From: Shewanella japonica
Lineage (GTDB): Bacteria > Pseudomonadota > Gammaproteobacteria > Enterobacterales > Shewanellaceae
DNA length: 64,000 nucleotides
NCBI RefSeq assembly: GCF_002075795.1
Contig: NZ_CP020472.1
Coordinates: 2,153,001 to 2,217,000, forward strand
Direction of reading: 5' to 3'
The position numbers and the translations under genes are program-made. Below, in pieces: positions 10,714-18,787 of this stretch. Numbering within the stretch: the stretch's first letter is position 1; every line of letters starts with the position of its first letter. The notes under the pieces are model-generated. The model saw only the letters and a list, made by a program, of their open reading frames with translations, was not told where the DNA came from and searched no databases.

Positions 10714-10740
10714 ACTAAGATCTAAATAATAGATCTTAGT
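10714..10740 (+). other. Long perfect hairpin downstream of pyrD
   Basis: ACTAAGATCTA and TAGATCTTAGT form an 11-bp perfect stem around AATAA. It contains two BglII-type AGATCT sites and has no T-run. A second, terminator-like hairpin follows immediately. Confidence 0.65.
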
Positions 10741-10741
10741 G

Positions 10742-10788
10742 AGTTATAGCGATCGCGTTTTTGATCTTTCGATCGTTATAACTTTTTG
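10742..10788 (+). terminator. Probable rho-independent terminator of pyrD
   Basis: AGTTATAGCGATCG pairs with CGATCGTTATAACT (14 bp with one G-T pair) around a 14-nt loop and is followed by TTTTT. The loop is longer than usual. Confidence 0.7.
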
Positions 10789-10877
10789 ATCTCTATATCA
10801 ATTATTTGAAATAACTTTTGATATTGTTGGAAATATAATCTATTATCAGACTGTATTCTTATAATTAGGTACTAAAA

Positions 10878-11411
10878 ATGTTATTAATGCCAAATAAGGA
10901 CTGGCAGTGGGAATTTAATGAATGCTATAAGCAATTAAGTATTTCATTGGGTCCTGACATGGAGTTCTTAACTCCATATAAAAGTAAATCTCTCATCCCT
11001 GATGCGTTAATAACATCAGAGTTTAGTGTCGAGCACGCTAAATTCTATATTCACATGCTTGAAACCTTACCTAAAATTGTCAATATGTCTGATGCGGCGA
11101 TTGTTCAAACTGCATTAAATGCTACCGCCTCACATTTTTTGCTTAAACCACAAATGCCGAAATCATGGTTTTTTGAAATAAGCCAAGAATGTGTTTATTG
11201 CGAAGTTGGTAAACTATTTCTGTTAAATGCTAGTGGTAATAACGTACTGGTATTAGTGGTAGAAAATAGTTTGCAAGCAGCTTTAGTTATGGTGCTATCT
11301 AAAGAGTGCCCATTAACCGAAACTAAAGTTTTACAGCAATTTGAAACGATTAAAGTGATGCATAATCGATTAAACCCGCTGAAGAAGATTGCACAGGTTG
11401 TTGCTGCGTAA
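10878..11411 (+). CDS. zapC: Cell division protein ZapC
   Basis: 177 residues, close to the roughly 180 of Escherichia coli ZapC. ZapC is a cytoplasmic FtsZ-ring-associated protein that promotes lateral bundling of FtsZ filaments. The hallmark stretch LKPQMPKSWFFE (near residues 92-103) matches the E. coli segment LKPQMPKSWHF, and the KVMHNRLNPLKK region near the C-terminus matches KIMNDRLKP. It is downstream of pyrD as in E. coli, but the pyrD terminator and 187 bp of spacer suggest its own promoter. An ATG four codons in (MPNKDW) is an alternative start. Confidence 0.88.
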   Translation: MLLMPNKDWQWEFNECYKQLSISLGPDMEFLTPYKSKSLIPDALITSEFSVEHAKFYIHMLETLPKIVNMSDAAIVQTALNATASHFLLKPQMPKSWFFEISQECVYCEVGKLFLLNASGNNVLVLVVENSLQAALVMVLSKECPLTETKVLQQFETIKVMHNRLNPLKKIAQVVAA

Positions 11412-12485
11412 CTGCTATAGAGTAGGGTAGTTAATTCAAGTTTATCTCTCAATGAATGCATTACATGTCTGAAAATCTAGATGCTATAGAATAATTTCTT
11501 TTTAGCTAGCTATATTTTACTTATAAATTCATATTCTTTGTTCCATTTTTCGATATCTCCTACTTTATTTAAGCTTTTATTTCCTATCCCACAATCTTGG
11601 TTTCAGTTACAACTCTAGATATATTGATTAATAAAAGCTCAGTATCACCTGATAATTAGTCACTGTATATTGCTGATAAATTGTTCGTTAAGTTTAATTA
11701 TTAAGCTATAACTTCGATGCGTTTTCATTTGCATTGTTAGTTAATGAGGCTACCAGTTAATGAGGTTGATAGTTATAGCTATTGTTACTCATAATATGGT
11801 TTTTAGCTCATGATATATTTCTCATAGCGAATGGTTATTTTGTTTATGAATTAACTTTTAATTGAAAGCCTGTTAAATCGTGAGTAGCTCTTGAGCTGAC
11901 TGATATGTTGTCATCATTCAAAACTTACAGTAAATTTCGGCGCTAATATTATTACTACGCGTATCCCTTTCCCTCTTCCTTTCACTAAAGCTTTCATTAA
12001 CAGTTAACGCTGACCTTTAAAATAATTCTATTAACCTTGAATGCTGTTAAACACTCTTATTATCTAAACCCGAATAAAGAACCATTTACATATTTGATGC
12101 AAAGCATAGCTCTCTGTTTAAAATACACTTAACTAAACCGAGCCATTATGCAGTGTTTAGCTTTAGTTATTTGTTCTTAAATCTAAAAATGAATAAACAG
12201 GGGGAGATATGTCAAGGATGACGAATTGATATTATTTTTGATATTTCTCGCTGATCTACAATCTCATATTTCATGTCTTTTGCTACGTTTCGGTTTTTAA
12301 TGACTGCTTATCAATATTGGATGTTCTTCAAGTTATTGTTTTTATAACCTATTGCAAAAATTATTTGAAAAAGTAACTTTTTAATTGTGAGCGGTAACAT
12401 TTTAATGTAATGTTTATGTTACTTTCATTTGGCGAAGTATTGTTCTCCAATGAGCCTTAATTAAGAACTGTTCGAGGAAGAGACT
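11412..12485 (+). other. 1.07-kb AT-rich intergenic region without a gene
   Basis: No open frame with coding character was seen on either strand. The stretch is AT-rich and rich in stop codons. Two copies of AGTTAATGAGG occur close together near 11740-11766. A ribosome-binding-like GGGGGAGAT precedes an ATG near 12210, but the frame closes after six codons (MSRMTN). The last 120 bases are the xylB promoter region with a LacI-type operator candidate. The length is unusual for this otherwise compact chromosome and could be the scar of a lost gene. Confidence 0.6.
12384..12402 (+). promoter_or_regulatory. LacI-type operator candidate upstream of xylB
   Basis: ATTGTGAGCGGTAACATTT has the CG-centred form of LacI-family operators. 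Its right arm CGGTAACAT resembles the CGCTAACAT arm of the better palindrome upstream of the GH43 gene at 18674-18693. The left arm is imperfect. The inferred regulator is the LacI protein at 17470-18528. Confidence 0.5.
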
Positions 12486-13940
12486 GTGTACTTAGGGATT
12501 GATTTAGGAACATCTTGTATAAAGCTAGTTTTAGTCACTGAAGGCGGCACTGTTGTAGATACAGCGAGTGTGTCGCTCACCGTTTCTCGTCCACAACCAT
12601 TATGGTCAGAACAATCTGCTGAGTCTTGGGGTGAAGCAGCGATGACAGCAATGGACAAACTTGCTGCTAAAGGTCAACTCGCAGATTTAAAAGCAATTGG
12701 ACTTTCAGGCCAAATGCATGGCGCAACATTACTTGATAATCATGGTGACGTACTTCGTCCTGCAATGTTATGGAATGATGGTCGAAGTGCAATGCAGTGC
12801 TCTAGTATTGAGGAATCAGTGCCTAATGCTCGTCAGCTTACCGGTAACATGATTATGCCAGGTTTTACTGCGCCAAAGTTATTGTGGGTTAAAGAGAACG
12901 AGCCTGCGATTTTCGATAAGGTCGCAAAAGTATTATTACCAAAAGATTATGTTCGTTACCTTCTAACTGGTGAATTTGCATCTGATTTATCCGATGCAAC
13001 AGGCACTGTATGGACTGATGTGGCGAAGCGAGATTGGGATGACAATTTACTGGCTGCTACAGGCCTTTCTCGTGACCACATGCCAACTCTTTATGAAGGG
13101 TCTGAAATCACTGGTTACATTAAACCAGAATTAGCCAAACGCTGGGGTATTAAACAAGTGCCAGTCGTTGCCGGTGGCGGTGATAATGCTGCTGGTGCGG
13201 TAGGTGTAGGCATCATTAAGCCTGGTCAAGCTATGTTGTCTCTTGGGACTTCCGGTGTTTATTTTGCGGTGACTGACGGTTACAAATCTAACCCAGATAG
13301 TGCTGTTCATAGCTTCTGTCATGCGCTTCCTGGTACATGGCATTTAATGTCTGTTGTATTGAGTGCTGCTTCTTGTTTGAGTTGGTTAGCAAATTTAGTC
13401 GGTAATGTCAGTGTACCTGAGTTATTAAATGAATTAGCACAACAACAATCAGATAACCAATCAGATCTTATTTTCTTACCTTATTTAAGTGGCGAACGCA
13501 CGCCACACAATAATCCACACGCTAAAGGTGTTTTCTTTGGGCTTACTCATTCAACTGAACGAGCTGACATGACTAAAGCCGTGTTAGAAGGAGTGGGCTA
13601 TGCATTTGCTGATGGCTGCGATGCATTGCATGCATCGGGCGTAAAGCCTGATGAAGTGTCCTTGATAGGTGGTGGTGCTAAAAGTGAATATTGGCGCAAA
13701 TTATTGGCAAATATTCTTGGCCAAAATCTCGTTTATCGACAAGGCGGCGATGTTGGTCCCGCGCTTGGCGCTGCACGACTTGCGCAACTCGCGGTAACAC
13801 CCAATGCCAATATTGAAGATATTTGTCCTGTACCAACATTAGTTGAGTCATATGAACCCAATCAAGCCGAATTTAACCATCACAAAGAGCGTCGTGAAAA
13901 ATTCAGCCAAATTTATCAAAACCTAAATTCATTATTTTAA
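12486..13940 (+). CDS. xylB: Xylulokinase
   Basis: 484 residues, FGGY carbohydrate kinase family. It phosphorylates D-xylulose to xylulose 5-phosphate in the cytoplasm, feeding the pentose phosphate pathway. The N-terminal ATPase motif YLGIDLGTSCIKLVL is followed by VSRPQPLWSEQ, SGQMHGATLLD, LWNDGRS and MPGFTAPKLLW, all close to E. coli XylB. The C-terminal half has GGGDNAAGAVGVG, SLGTSGVYFAV, SGERTPHNNP and GGGAKSEYWR. The start is GTG, supported by GAGGAAG five bases upstream. It is first in a xylBA operon, preceded by a long AT-rich gap. Confidence 0.96.
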   Translation: MYLGIDLGTSCIKLVLVTEGGTVVDTASVSLTVSRPQPLWSEQSAESWGEAAMTAMDKLAAKGQLADLKAIGLSGQMHGATLLDNHGDVLRPAMLWNDGRSAMQCSSIEESVPNARQLTGNMIMPGFTAPKLLWVKENEPAIFDKVAKVLLPKDYVRYLLTGEFASDLSDATGTVWTDVAKRDWDDNLLAATGLSRDHMPTLYEGSEITGYIKPELAKRWGIKQVPVVAGGGDNAAGAVGVGIIKPGQAMLSLGTSGVYFAVTDGYKSNPDSAVHSFCHALPGTWHLMSVVLSAASCLSWLANLVGNVSVPELLNELAQQQSDNQSDLIFLPYLSGERTPHNNPHAKGVFFGLTHSTERADMTKAVLEGVGYAFADGCDALHASGVKPDEVSLIGGGAKSEYWRKLLANILGQNLVYRQGGDVGPALGAARLAQLAVTPNANIEDICPVPTLVESYEPNQAEFNHHKERREKFSQIYQNLNSLF

Positions 13941-14013
13941 TGATTAATAATAAGCGTATTGAAAAAGTAGTGACTTTTTACATGCGTATTTACCTTACTG
14001 TTTGGAGAGAACT

Positions 14014-15330
14014 ATGAGTGAATTCTTTAGTGGCGTCAGCAAAATAAAATATGAAGGCCCAGAATCAACTAATCCTTTGGCGTTTCGTTATTACGATGAA
14101 AATAAAGTCGTATTAGGTAAAACAATGAAAGAACATCTGCGTTTTGCAGCATGTTACTGGCATAACTTTTGTTGGAATGGTTTTGATATTTTTGGTGCTA
14201 ATACCTTTGACCGTCCTTGGTTAGAATCTGGCGAACCTTTAGCAATGGCAAAACAAAAAGCCGATGTCGCGTTTGAGTTTTTCCAAAAGCTTGGCGTGCC
14301 TTATTACTGTTTTCACGATGTAGATGTTTCTCCAGAAGGTGCCAACATTCGTGAATATCTAAATAACTTTGCTGAAATGACGGATGTGCTTGCACAGAAG
14401 CAAGAAGAGACCGGCATGAAGTTACTATGGGGTACTGCAAACTTATTCAGTAATAAGCGTTATATGTCAGGTGGCGCGACGAATCCAGACCCTGAAGTGT
14501 TCGCTTATGGCGCAACCCAAGTTTGTACAGCAATGAATGCAACACAACGCCTAGGCGGTGAGAACTACGTTTTATGGGGCGGGCGTGAAGGTTACGAAAC
14601 GCTATTAAATACCGATTTAAAGCGTGAGCGCGAACAGTTTGCTCGATTCCTTACCATGGTAGTTGAACATAAACATAAAATTGGATTTAAAGGTGCTCTA
14701 TTAATCGAACCAAAACCACAAGAGCCGACTAAGCATCAGTATGATTACGATACAGCTACGGTACATGGTTTCTTATCTCAGTACGGTTTAGAAAAAGAGT
14801 TCCAAGTGAACATCGAAGCGAACCACGCAACGCTTGCAGGGCATTCATTCCATCATGAAATTGCTAATGCCTTTGCACTTGATGTGTTTGGCTCTATCGA
14901 CGCTAACCGTGGTGATCCTCAACTGGGTTGGGATACGGATCAGTTCCCAAATAGTGTCGAAGAAATGACATTAATCATGCATGAAATTTTGAAAGGTGGT
15001 GGCTTTAAGTCAGGCGGCTTTAACTTTGATACCAAAATCCGCCGTCAAAGTATCGATCCAAATGATCTATTCCACGGCCATATTGGTGGTATGGATACGA
15101 TTGCTGTGGCATTGCTTAAAGCGGCTGACATGTTTACAGATGCAACCTTAGAGAAAAAGGTTGCGCAACGCTATGCTGGCTGGGATGGTGAACTAGGTCA
15201 AAACATTTTAAATGGCAAGCTAGATTTAGCAGGCTTAAGTGAATTCGCCCAAGCTAAGCAGCTTGACCCTAAACCGCAAAGTGGTCAGCAAGAGTTATTA
15301 GAAAATTATGTTAATCGCATGATTTTTTAA
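14014..15330 (+). CDS. xylA: Xylose isomerase
   Basis: 438 residues from the ATG at 14014, chosen because GGAGAG lies five bases before it; an in-frame TTG at 14002 falls upstream of that site and is unlikely. It interconverts D-xylose and D-xylulose using two divalent metals. Motifs include [13 protein letters not shown] (catalytic His region), [29 protein letters not shown] with metal-ligand Glu, [11 protein letters not shown], and [18 protein letters not shown] with the metal-binding Asp residues. The length is that of class II enzymes such as E. coli XylA (440). It lies 73 bp after xylB. Confidence 0.97.
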   Translation: MSEFFSGVSKIKYEGPESTNPLAFRYYDENKVVLGKTMKEHLRFAACYWHNFCWNGFDIFGANTFDRPWLESGEPLAMAKQKADVAFEFFQKLGVPYYCFHDVDVSPEGANIREYLNNFAEMTDVLAQKQEETGMKLLWGTANLFSNKRYMSGGATNPDPEVFAYGATQVCTAMNATQRLGGENYVLWGGREGYETLLNTDLKREREQFARFLTMVVEHKHKIGFKGALLIEPKPQEPTKHQYDYDTATVHGFLSQYGLEKEFQVNIEANHATLAGHSFHHEIANAFALDVFGSIDANRGDPQLGWDTDQFPNSVEEMTLIMHEILKGGGFKSGGFNFDTKIRRQSIDPNDLFHGHIGGMDTIAVALLKAADMFTDATLEKKVAQRYAGWDGELGQNILNGKLDLAGLSEFAQAKQLDPKPQSGQQELLENYVNRMIF

Positions 15331-15690
15331 TGTTCATACTTTTTCACGTAATCTCATTCTACAAGAAGGTCGCTTGTGAATATTGATTACTTTTTATTGG
15401 CTCTTATCAATGCAATGCTTGCTAAATAAGAGTTGCGATAACTTTGGTTGTCGTATTGGTAAACCGCCGTTAATACTAATTAACGGCTTTTTTATTGTCG
15501 TGACGGTTAATCGCCAATAGTATAAAAATAGATAATGATAAAAGTTAATCTTGCTCATGCCTTTCATTAAATGGATAAGCTTGGACTATTATTTTGGTTT
15601 AAAAAGTTACGGAAGATTATTGATTATATTTTGTCCATGCGACTCAGAACAATCAGAGTGGGATAAATAATGAACAAATAAGGATTAGAA
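15331..15690 (+). other. Intergenic region after xylA
   Basis: 360 bp. It holds the terminator at 15466-15496 and then the promoter region of the oxidoreductase gene. The first 130 bp after xylA show no open frame. Confidence 0.6.
15466..15496 (+). terminator. Rho-independent terminator of xylBA
   Basis: GCCGTTAA, loop TACTAA, TTAACGGC, then TTTTTTATT. It lies 135 bp after the xylA stop. Confidence 0.88.
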
Positions 15691-16653
15691 ATGAAGCAAG
15701 TTAGCTGGGGAATTATTGGGGCAGGTAGGATTGCTCATCAATTTGCTGCAGATATGTCATATGTCGACAATAGCAGATTATATGCCATCGCAGCACGTGA
15801 CTCTAAAAGAGCTGAAGCTTTTAAGACGCAATATGATATTTGTCAATCTTACGGAGATTATGACAGTTTATTCAATGATGAAAATGTCGATGCTATTTAT
15901 ATTGCGACCCCACACAATTTTCATTTCGAGCAAGCAAAGGCTGCAATTCTGGCAGGAAAGGCCGTACTGTGTGAAAAGCCAATTACCATCTCTACTGAAG
16001 AAGCAAAGGCACTTTATCAATTAGCAAAGCAAAAAAAAGTTTATTTGTTAGAAGGAATGTGGACGTATTTTTTACCAGCGATTCAGCAAGCAAAGGAATG
16101 GGTTAAAGAAGGACATATTGGCAATTTAATGCACATTAAAGCTGATTTTGGTTATCCGCAGGCTTATGAACCTAACTCAAGAGAGTATGCCAAAGAGCTT
16201 GCTGGTGGCTGTGTATATGATATGGGAGTATATCCTATTGCCATTACTCAACTTTTCATTAATGAAACGCCAATATCAGGATTTGTTACCTCACATCTGG
16301 CACCTAATGGAATCGAAAATGATGCAGCTTTCATATTTGAATATGAAAATGTAACGGCCACCTTAGCTACATCTTTTAGATGCAAATTACAGAATTGGGC
16401 TTACATCATTGGTGACAAAGGTTATATTGCTATTCCAGACTTTTGGCGAGCAAGTCAGTGCTTTTTATATCAGGGAGATGAGCTAATCTCAGAGTTTACT
16501 GATAAACGTAAAAGTATCGGTTTTAATTTTGAAATAGAAGCTGCTGCAAACGATATTTTGGCAGGTAAACTCTCATCTAATATAGTGACTGAGCATATGT
16601 CATTAGCATTTCAAGCACGGATGGAATGGATCAAATCCCAAATAAACCAATAG
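15691..16653 (+). CDS. Gfo/Idh/MocA family NAD(P)-dependent oxidoreductase
   Basis: 320 residues. The N-terminal Rossmann fold has WGIIGAGRIAHQFAADM, and the family signature EKP occurs at about residue 96 (LCEKPITI). A C-terminal GFO/IDH alpha-beta domain contains the conserved GGCVYDMGVYPIA segment. These enzymes oxidise or reduce sugars or sugar derivatives. The closest named groups I recall are dimeric dihydrodiol dehydrogenase and xylose dehydrogenase-like proteins, which would suit the xyl neighbourhood, but the substrate cannot be read from the sequence. Start ATG follows AAGGATTAG. It has no signal peptide and is presumably cytoplasmic. Confidence 0.88.
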   Translation: MKQVSWGIIGAGRIAHQFAADMSYVDNSRLYAIAARDSKRAEAFKTQYDICQSYGDYDSLFNDENVDAIYIATPHNFHFEQAKAAILAGKAVLCEKPITISTEEAKALYQLAKQKKVYLLEGMWTYFLPAIQQAKEWVKEGHIGNLMHIKADFGYPQAYEPNSREYAKELAGGCVYDMGVYPIAITQLFINETPISGFVTSHLAPNGIENDAAFIFEYENVTATLATSFRCKLQNWAYIIGDKGYIAIPDFWRASQCFLYQGDELISEFTDKRKSIGFNFEIEAAANDILAGKLSSNIVTEHMSLAFQARMEWIKSQINQ

Positions 16654-16717
16654 TTTTTTGACTCGAAGATACCTTTTGAGTTTGACAAAGTGCTAGTTAA
16701 TTTGGAGTGGAGTAAAA

Positions 16718-17200
16718 ATGAATATTGAAATCAAACCGATCACACCAAATCAAGATCAGACAGTTGCAGATATTATTGCAAAAGTAGGTACAGAATTTGG
16801 TGCAATTGGGGAGGGGTTTGGTCCTTCAGATCCTGAAGTAAGTCAAATGAGCCGATATTATTCTTTAGAAAATAAAAGCCAATATTATGTAGCCACATTA
16901 AATGGCCAAATTGTGGGATGCGGTGGAATAGCAAAGTTTAATGACAGTGAGCAAACTTGTGAATTACGAAAATTGTTCCTGTTACCAGAATCAAGAGGCT
17001 TTGGCATTGGTAGAAAACTTACTAAAGTGTGTTTGGATTTTGCGCAATCTCAAGGATACGAGCAGTGCTATTTAGATACCTTAGCATCAATGAAAGCTGC
17101 TATTTCTTTATATGAATCTATGGGATTTACACATTTAGATAAGCCTCTTACAGGAACTATTCATGGTGGCTGTGATATATGGATGCTTAAGCGTTTTTAA
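16718..17200 (+). CDS. GNAT family N-acetyltransferase
   Basis: 160 residues with the GNAT fold. ELRKLFLLPESRGFGIGRKL near residues 88-107 contains the acetyl-CoA-binding R/Q-x-x-G-x-G/A pattern, and AISLYESMGF near 128 is the usual motif B. It transfers an acetyl group from acetyl-CoA to an unidentified amine. The start is backed by TGGAGTGGAG upstream of the ATG. It follows the oxidoreductase by 64 bp with no terminator between, so cotranscription is likely. It has no evident link to pentose use. Confidence 0.88.
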   Translation: MNIEIKPITPNQDQTVADIIAKVGTEFGAIGEGFGPSDPEVSQMSRYYSLENKSQYYVATLNGQIVGCGGIAKFNDSEQTCELRKLFLLPESRGFGIGRKLTKVCLDFAQSQGYEQCYLDTLASMKAAISLYESMGFTHLDKPLTGTIHGGCDIWMLKRF

Positions 17201-17421
17201 TAACATAGTGCTTAAGACGCAAGCAATGATTAATCGTTTTTGTAAGTTATCGGTATCATAATTATTCTTGTTTGGCACTTTATAAGATTAATGTTACTTA
17301 TTGCTATGTTTCTATTCGTTTTATATTGGTATGTTTTGTCTTAATAAAGCATAAACAGATAATTTTAATAAGTTCAAACTGGGTTATTTGTTGAGTAATC
17401 CTGTTATTTTTTCCTTCGTAT

Positions 17422-17444
17422 TGTTACATTTGAATTTCGTAACA
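17422..17444 (+). promoter_or_regulatory. Inverted repeat TGTTAC-N11-GTAACA before the LacI gene
   Basis: TGTTAC at 17422-17427 and GTAACA at 17439-17444 are inverted copies, 25 bp before the regulator ATG. The arms resemble the TAACAT cores found upstream of xylB and the GH43 gene, so autoregulation is possible. The wide spacing is unlike a single LacI-family operator. Confidence 0.35.
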
Positions 17445-17469
17445 TTTTTAAGCTGCTGGCGAGTCTGTA

Positions 17470-18528
17470 ATGAGTCCAATAAGTAAGAGTAATTCTAAAA
17501 CAAAATCCACGATTCAGGATGTTGCTGAATTAGCTGGTGTATCAAAAATGACAGTTTCTCGAGTGTTGAACAATGATGAAAAGGTCAGTGATAAAACGCG
17601 TTTAAAAGTTAAAGAGGCGGCCAATAAATTACATTACAGACCAAATATTTCGGCTCGTCGCTTAGCCAGTGCAAAATCTTACTTCATTGGATTACTGTAC
17701 GAAAACCCTAGCCAAGGTGGTTATGTCAGTCAGTTTATGATGTCAGCGTTAAAAAGCTGTCGGCAGCGTGGTTATCATTTAGTCGTTGATGAATGTGAAG
17801 GGACTCAGGTAGAAAAACTGACTATTACTCGTGATCTCGTTGAAGAAACCCGTGTCGATGGCGTCATTTTATTGCCGCCATTTTGCAATAATATTGAAAT
17901 TCTAAATGAGCTTAAAGCATTGAACGTTCCTTACATTCGTGTTTCACCTGATGTCGAGCTGACTCAATCCCCATTTGTTTGTATGGATGATTATCAAGCC
18001 GCTTTTGAAATGACTAATCTATTGATAGAGCAAGGGCATAGAGATATAGCGTTTATTATTGGACATCCAGATGTAGGAGCAAGTCGATTACGTTATCAAG
18101 GCTTCTTAGATGCAATGCGTTCAAATAAGTTAACTATACCGCCAGAATACATTGAGCAAGGTTTGTTCAGTTATAAATCTGGATTAAGCGCGGCTAAGGC
18201 GTTGTTAACTTGTAATAATATGCCAACAGCTATTTTCGCAAGTAATGATGATATGGCGGCAGCGGTTATCTCTGTGGCAAATTCTTTAGGGATACAAGTC
18301 CCTCAGCAACTTAGTGTTGTAGGTTATGATGATACGCCAATAGCGACGACGATTTGGCCCAACATTACAACGGTTAAGCAACCAATTGAAGCCATGGCAG
18401 AAGCTGCAATAGCAATGTTGACGACAGGAAAGTTTGATCAAGGCTTGAGTGATAAATTGTCTGACTTACGCCACGTGCTTGATTTTGAATTAAAACAGCG
18501 TGATTCAACGAGCCGGGTTAAGTCATAG
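17470..18528 (+). CDS. LacI family transcriptional regulator, probable xylose/xyloside repressor
   Basis: 352 residues. The N-terminal helix-turn-helix (TIQDVAELAGVSKMTVSRVLN, residues about 15-35) and hinge helix (NISARRLAS) are complete. They are followed by a periplasmic-binding-protein-like effector domain with FIGLLYENPS, GHRDIAFIIGHPD, PTAIFASNDDMA and VVGYDDTP motifs. Position between xylBA and the GH43 beta-xylosidase, plus operator-like palindromes at both, suggests it represses xyl genes until xylose or a xyloside binds. That assignment is inference from context. The ribosome-binding site is weak. Confidence 0.9.
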   Translation: MSPISKSNSKTKSTIQDVAELAGVSKMTVSRVLNNDEKVSDKTRLKVKEAANKLHYRPNISARRLASAKSYFIGLLYENPSQGGYVSQFMMSALKSCRQRGYHLVVDECEGTQVEKLTITRDLVEETRVDGVILLPPFCNNIEILNELKALNVPYIRVSPDVELTQSPFVCMDDYQAAFEMTNLLIEQGHRDIAFIIGHPDVGASRLRYQGFLDAMRSNKLTIPPEYIEQGLFSYKSGLSAAKALLTCNNMPTAIFASNDDMAAAVISVANSLGIQVPQQLSVVGYDDTPIATTIWPNITTVKQPIEAMAEAAIAMLTTGKFDQGLSDKLSDLRHVLDFELKQRDSTSRVKS

Positions 18529-18573
18529 CTCATTCCTAACGCCTGATCACACCACACCAAGTGAATTTTTATT

Positions 18574-18599
18574 AGCAGCAATCATTTGCTGCTTTTTTG
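18574..18599 (+). terminator. Rho-independent terminator after LacI regulator
   Basis: AGCAGCAA, loop TCAT, TTGCTGCT, then TTTTT. Confidence 0.82.
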
Positions 18600-18673
18600 T
18601 GTCCTCGTCTGTTGTCCCTCTTGATCATTTACAATGCTTTTATTTGTCAAATTGACACTAAGCTAATTTGGTA

Positions 18674-18693
18674 ATATGTTATCGCTAACATAT
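18674..18693 (+). promoter_or_regulatory. LacI-family operator palindrome upstream of beta-xylosidase
   Basis: ATATGTTATCGCTAACATAT is a near-perfect CG-centred palindrome (8-bp arms around TCGC), the form bound by LacI-family dimers. It lies 95 bp before the GH43 start and just after the LacI gene. A second small palindrome TGTTAACA is at 18710-18717. Confidence 0.75.
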
Positions 18694-18787
18694 GCATGTT
18701 GTATCATACTGTTAACATCCAGTTGTTTCATATTAGCGATTAAAAGAGTGTGAAGGCATTTAACTTATCAAACTGAAAAGGTGAGCT

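Noticed and set aside
12210..12230. Six-codon reading frame after a good ribosome-binding-like sequence
   Set aside because: It is 270 bp from xylB, has no attenuator structure next to it, and no regulatory codons; probably chance.
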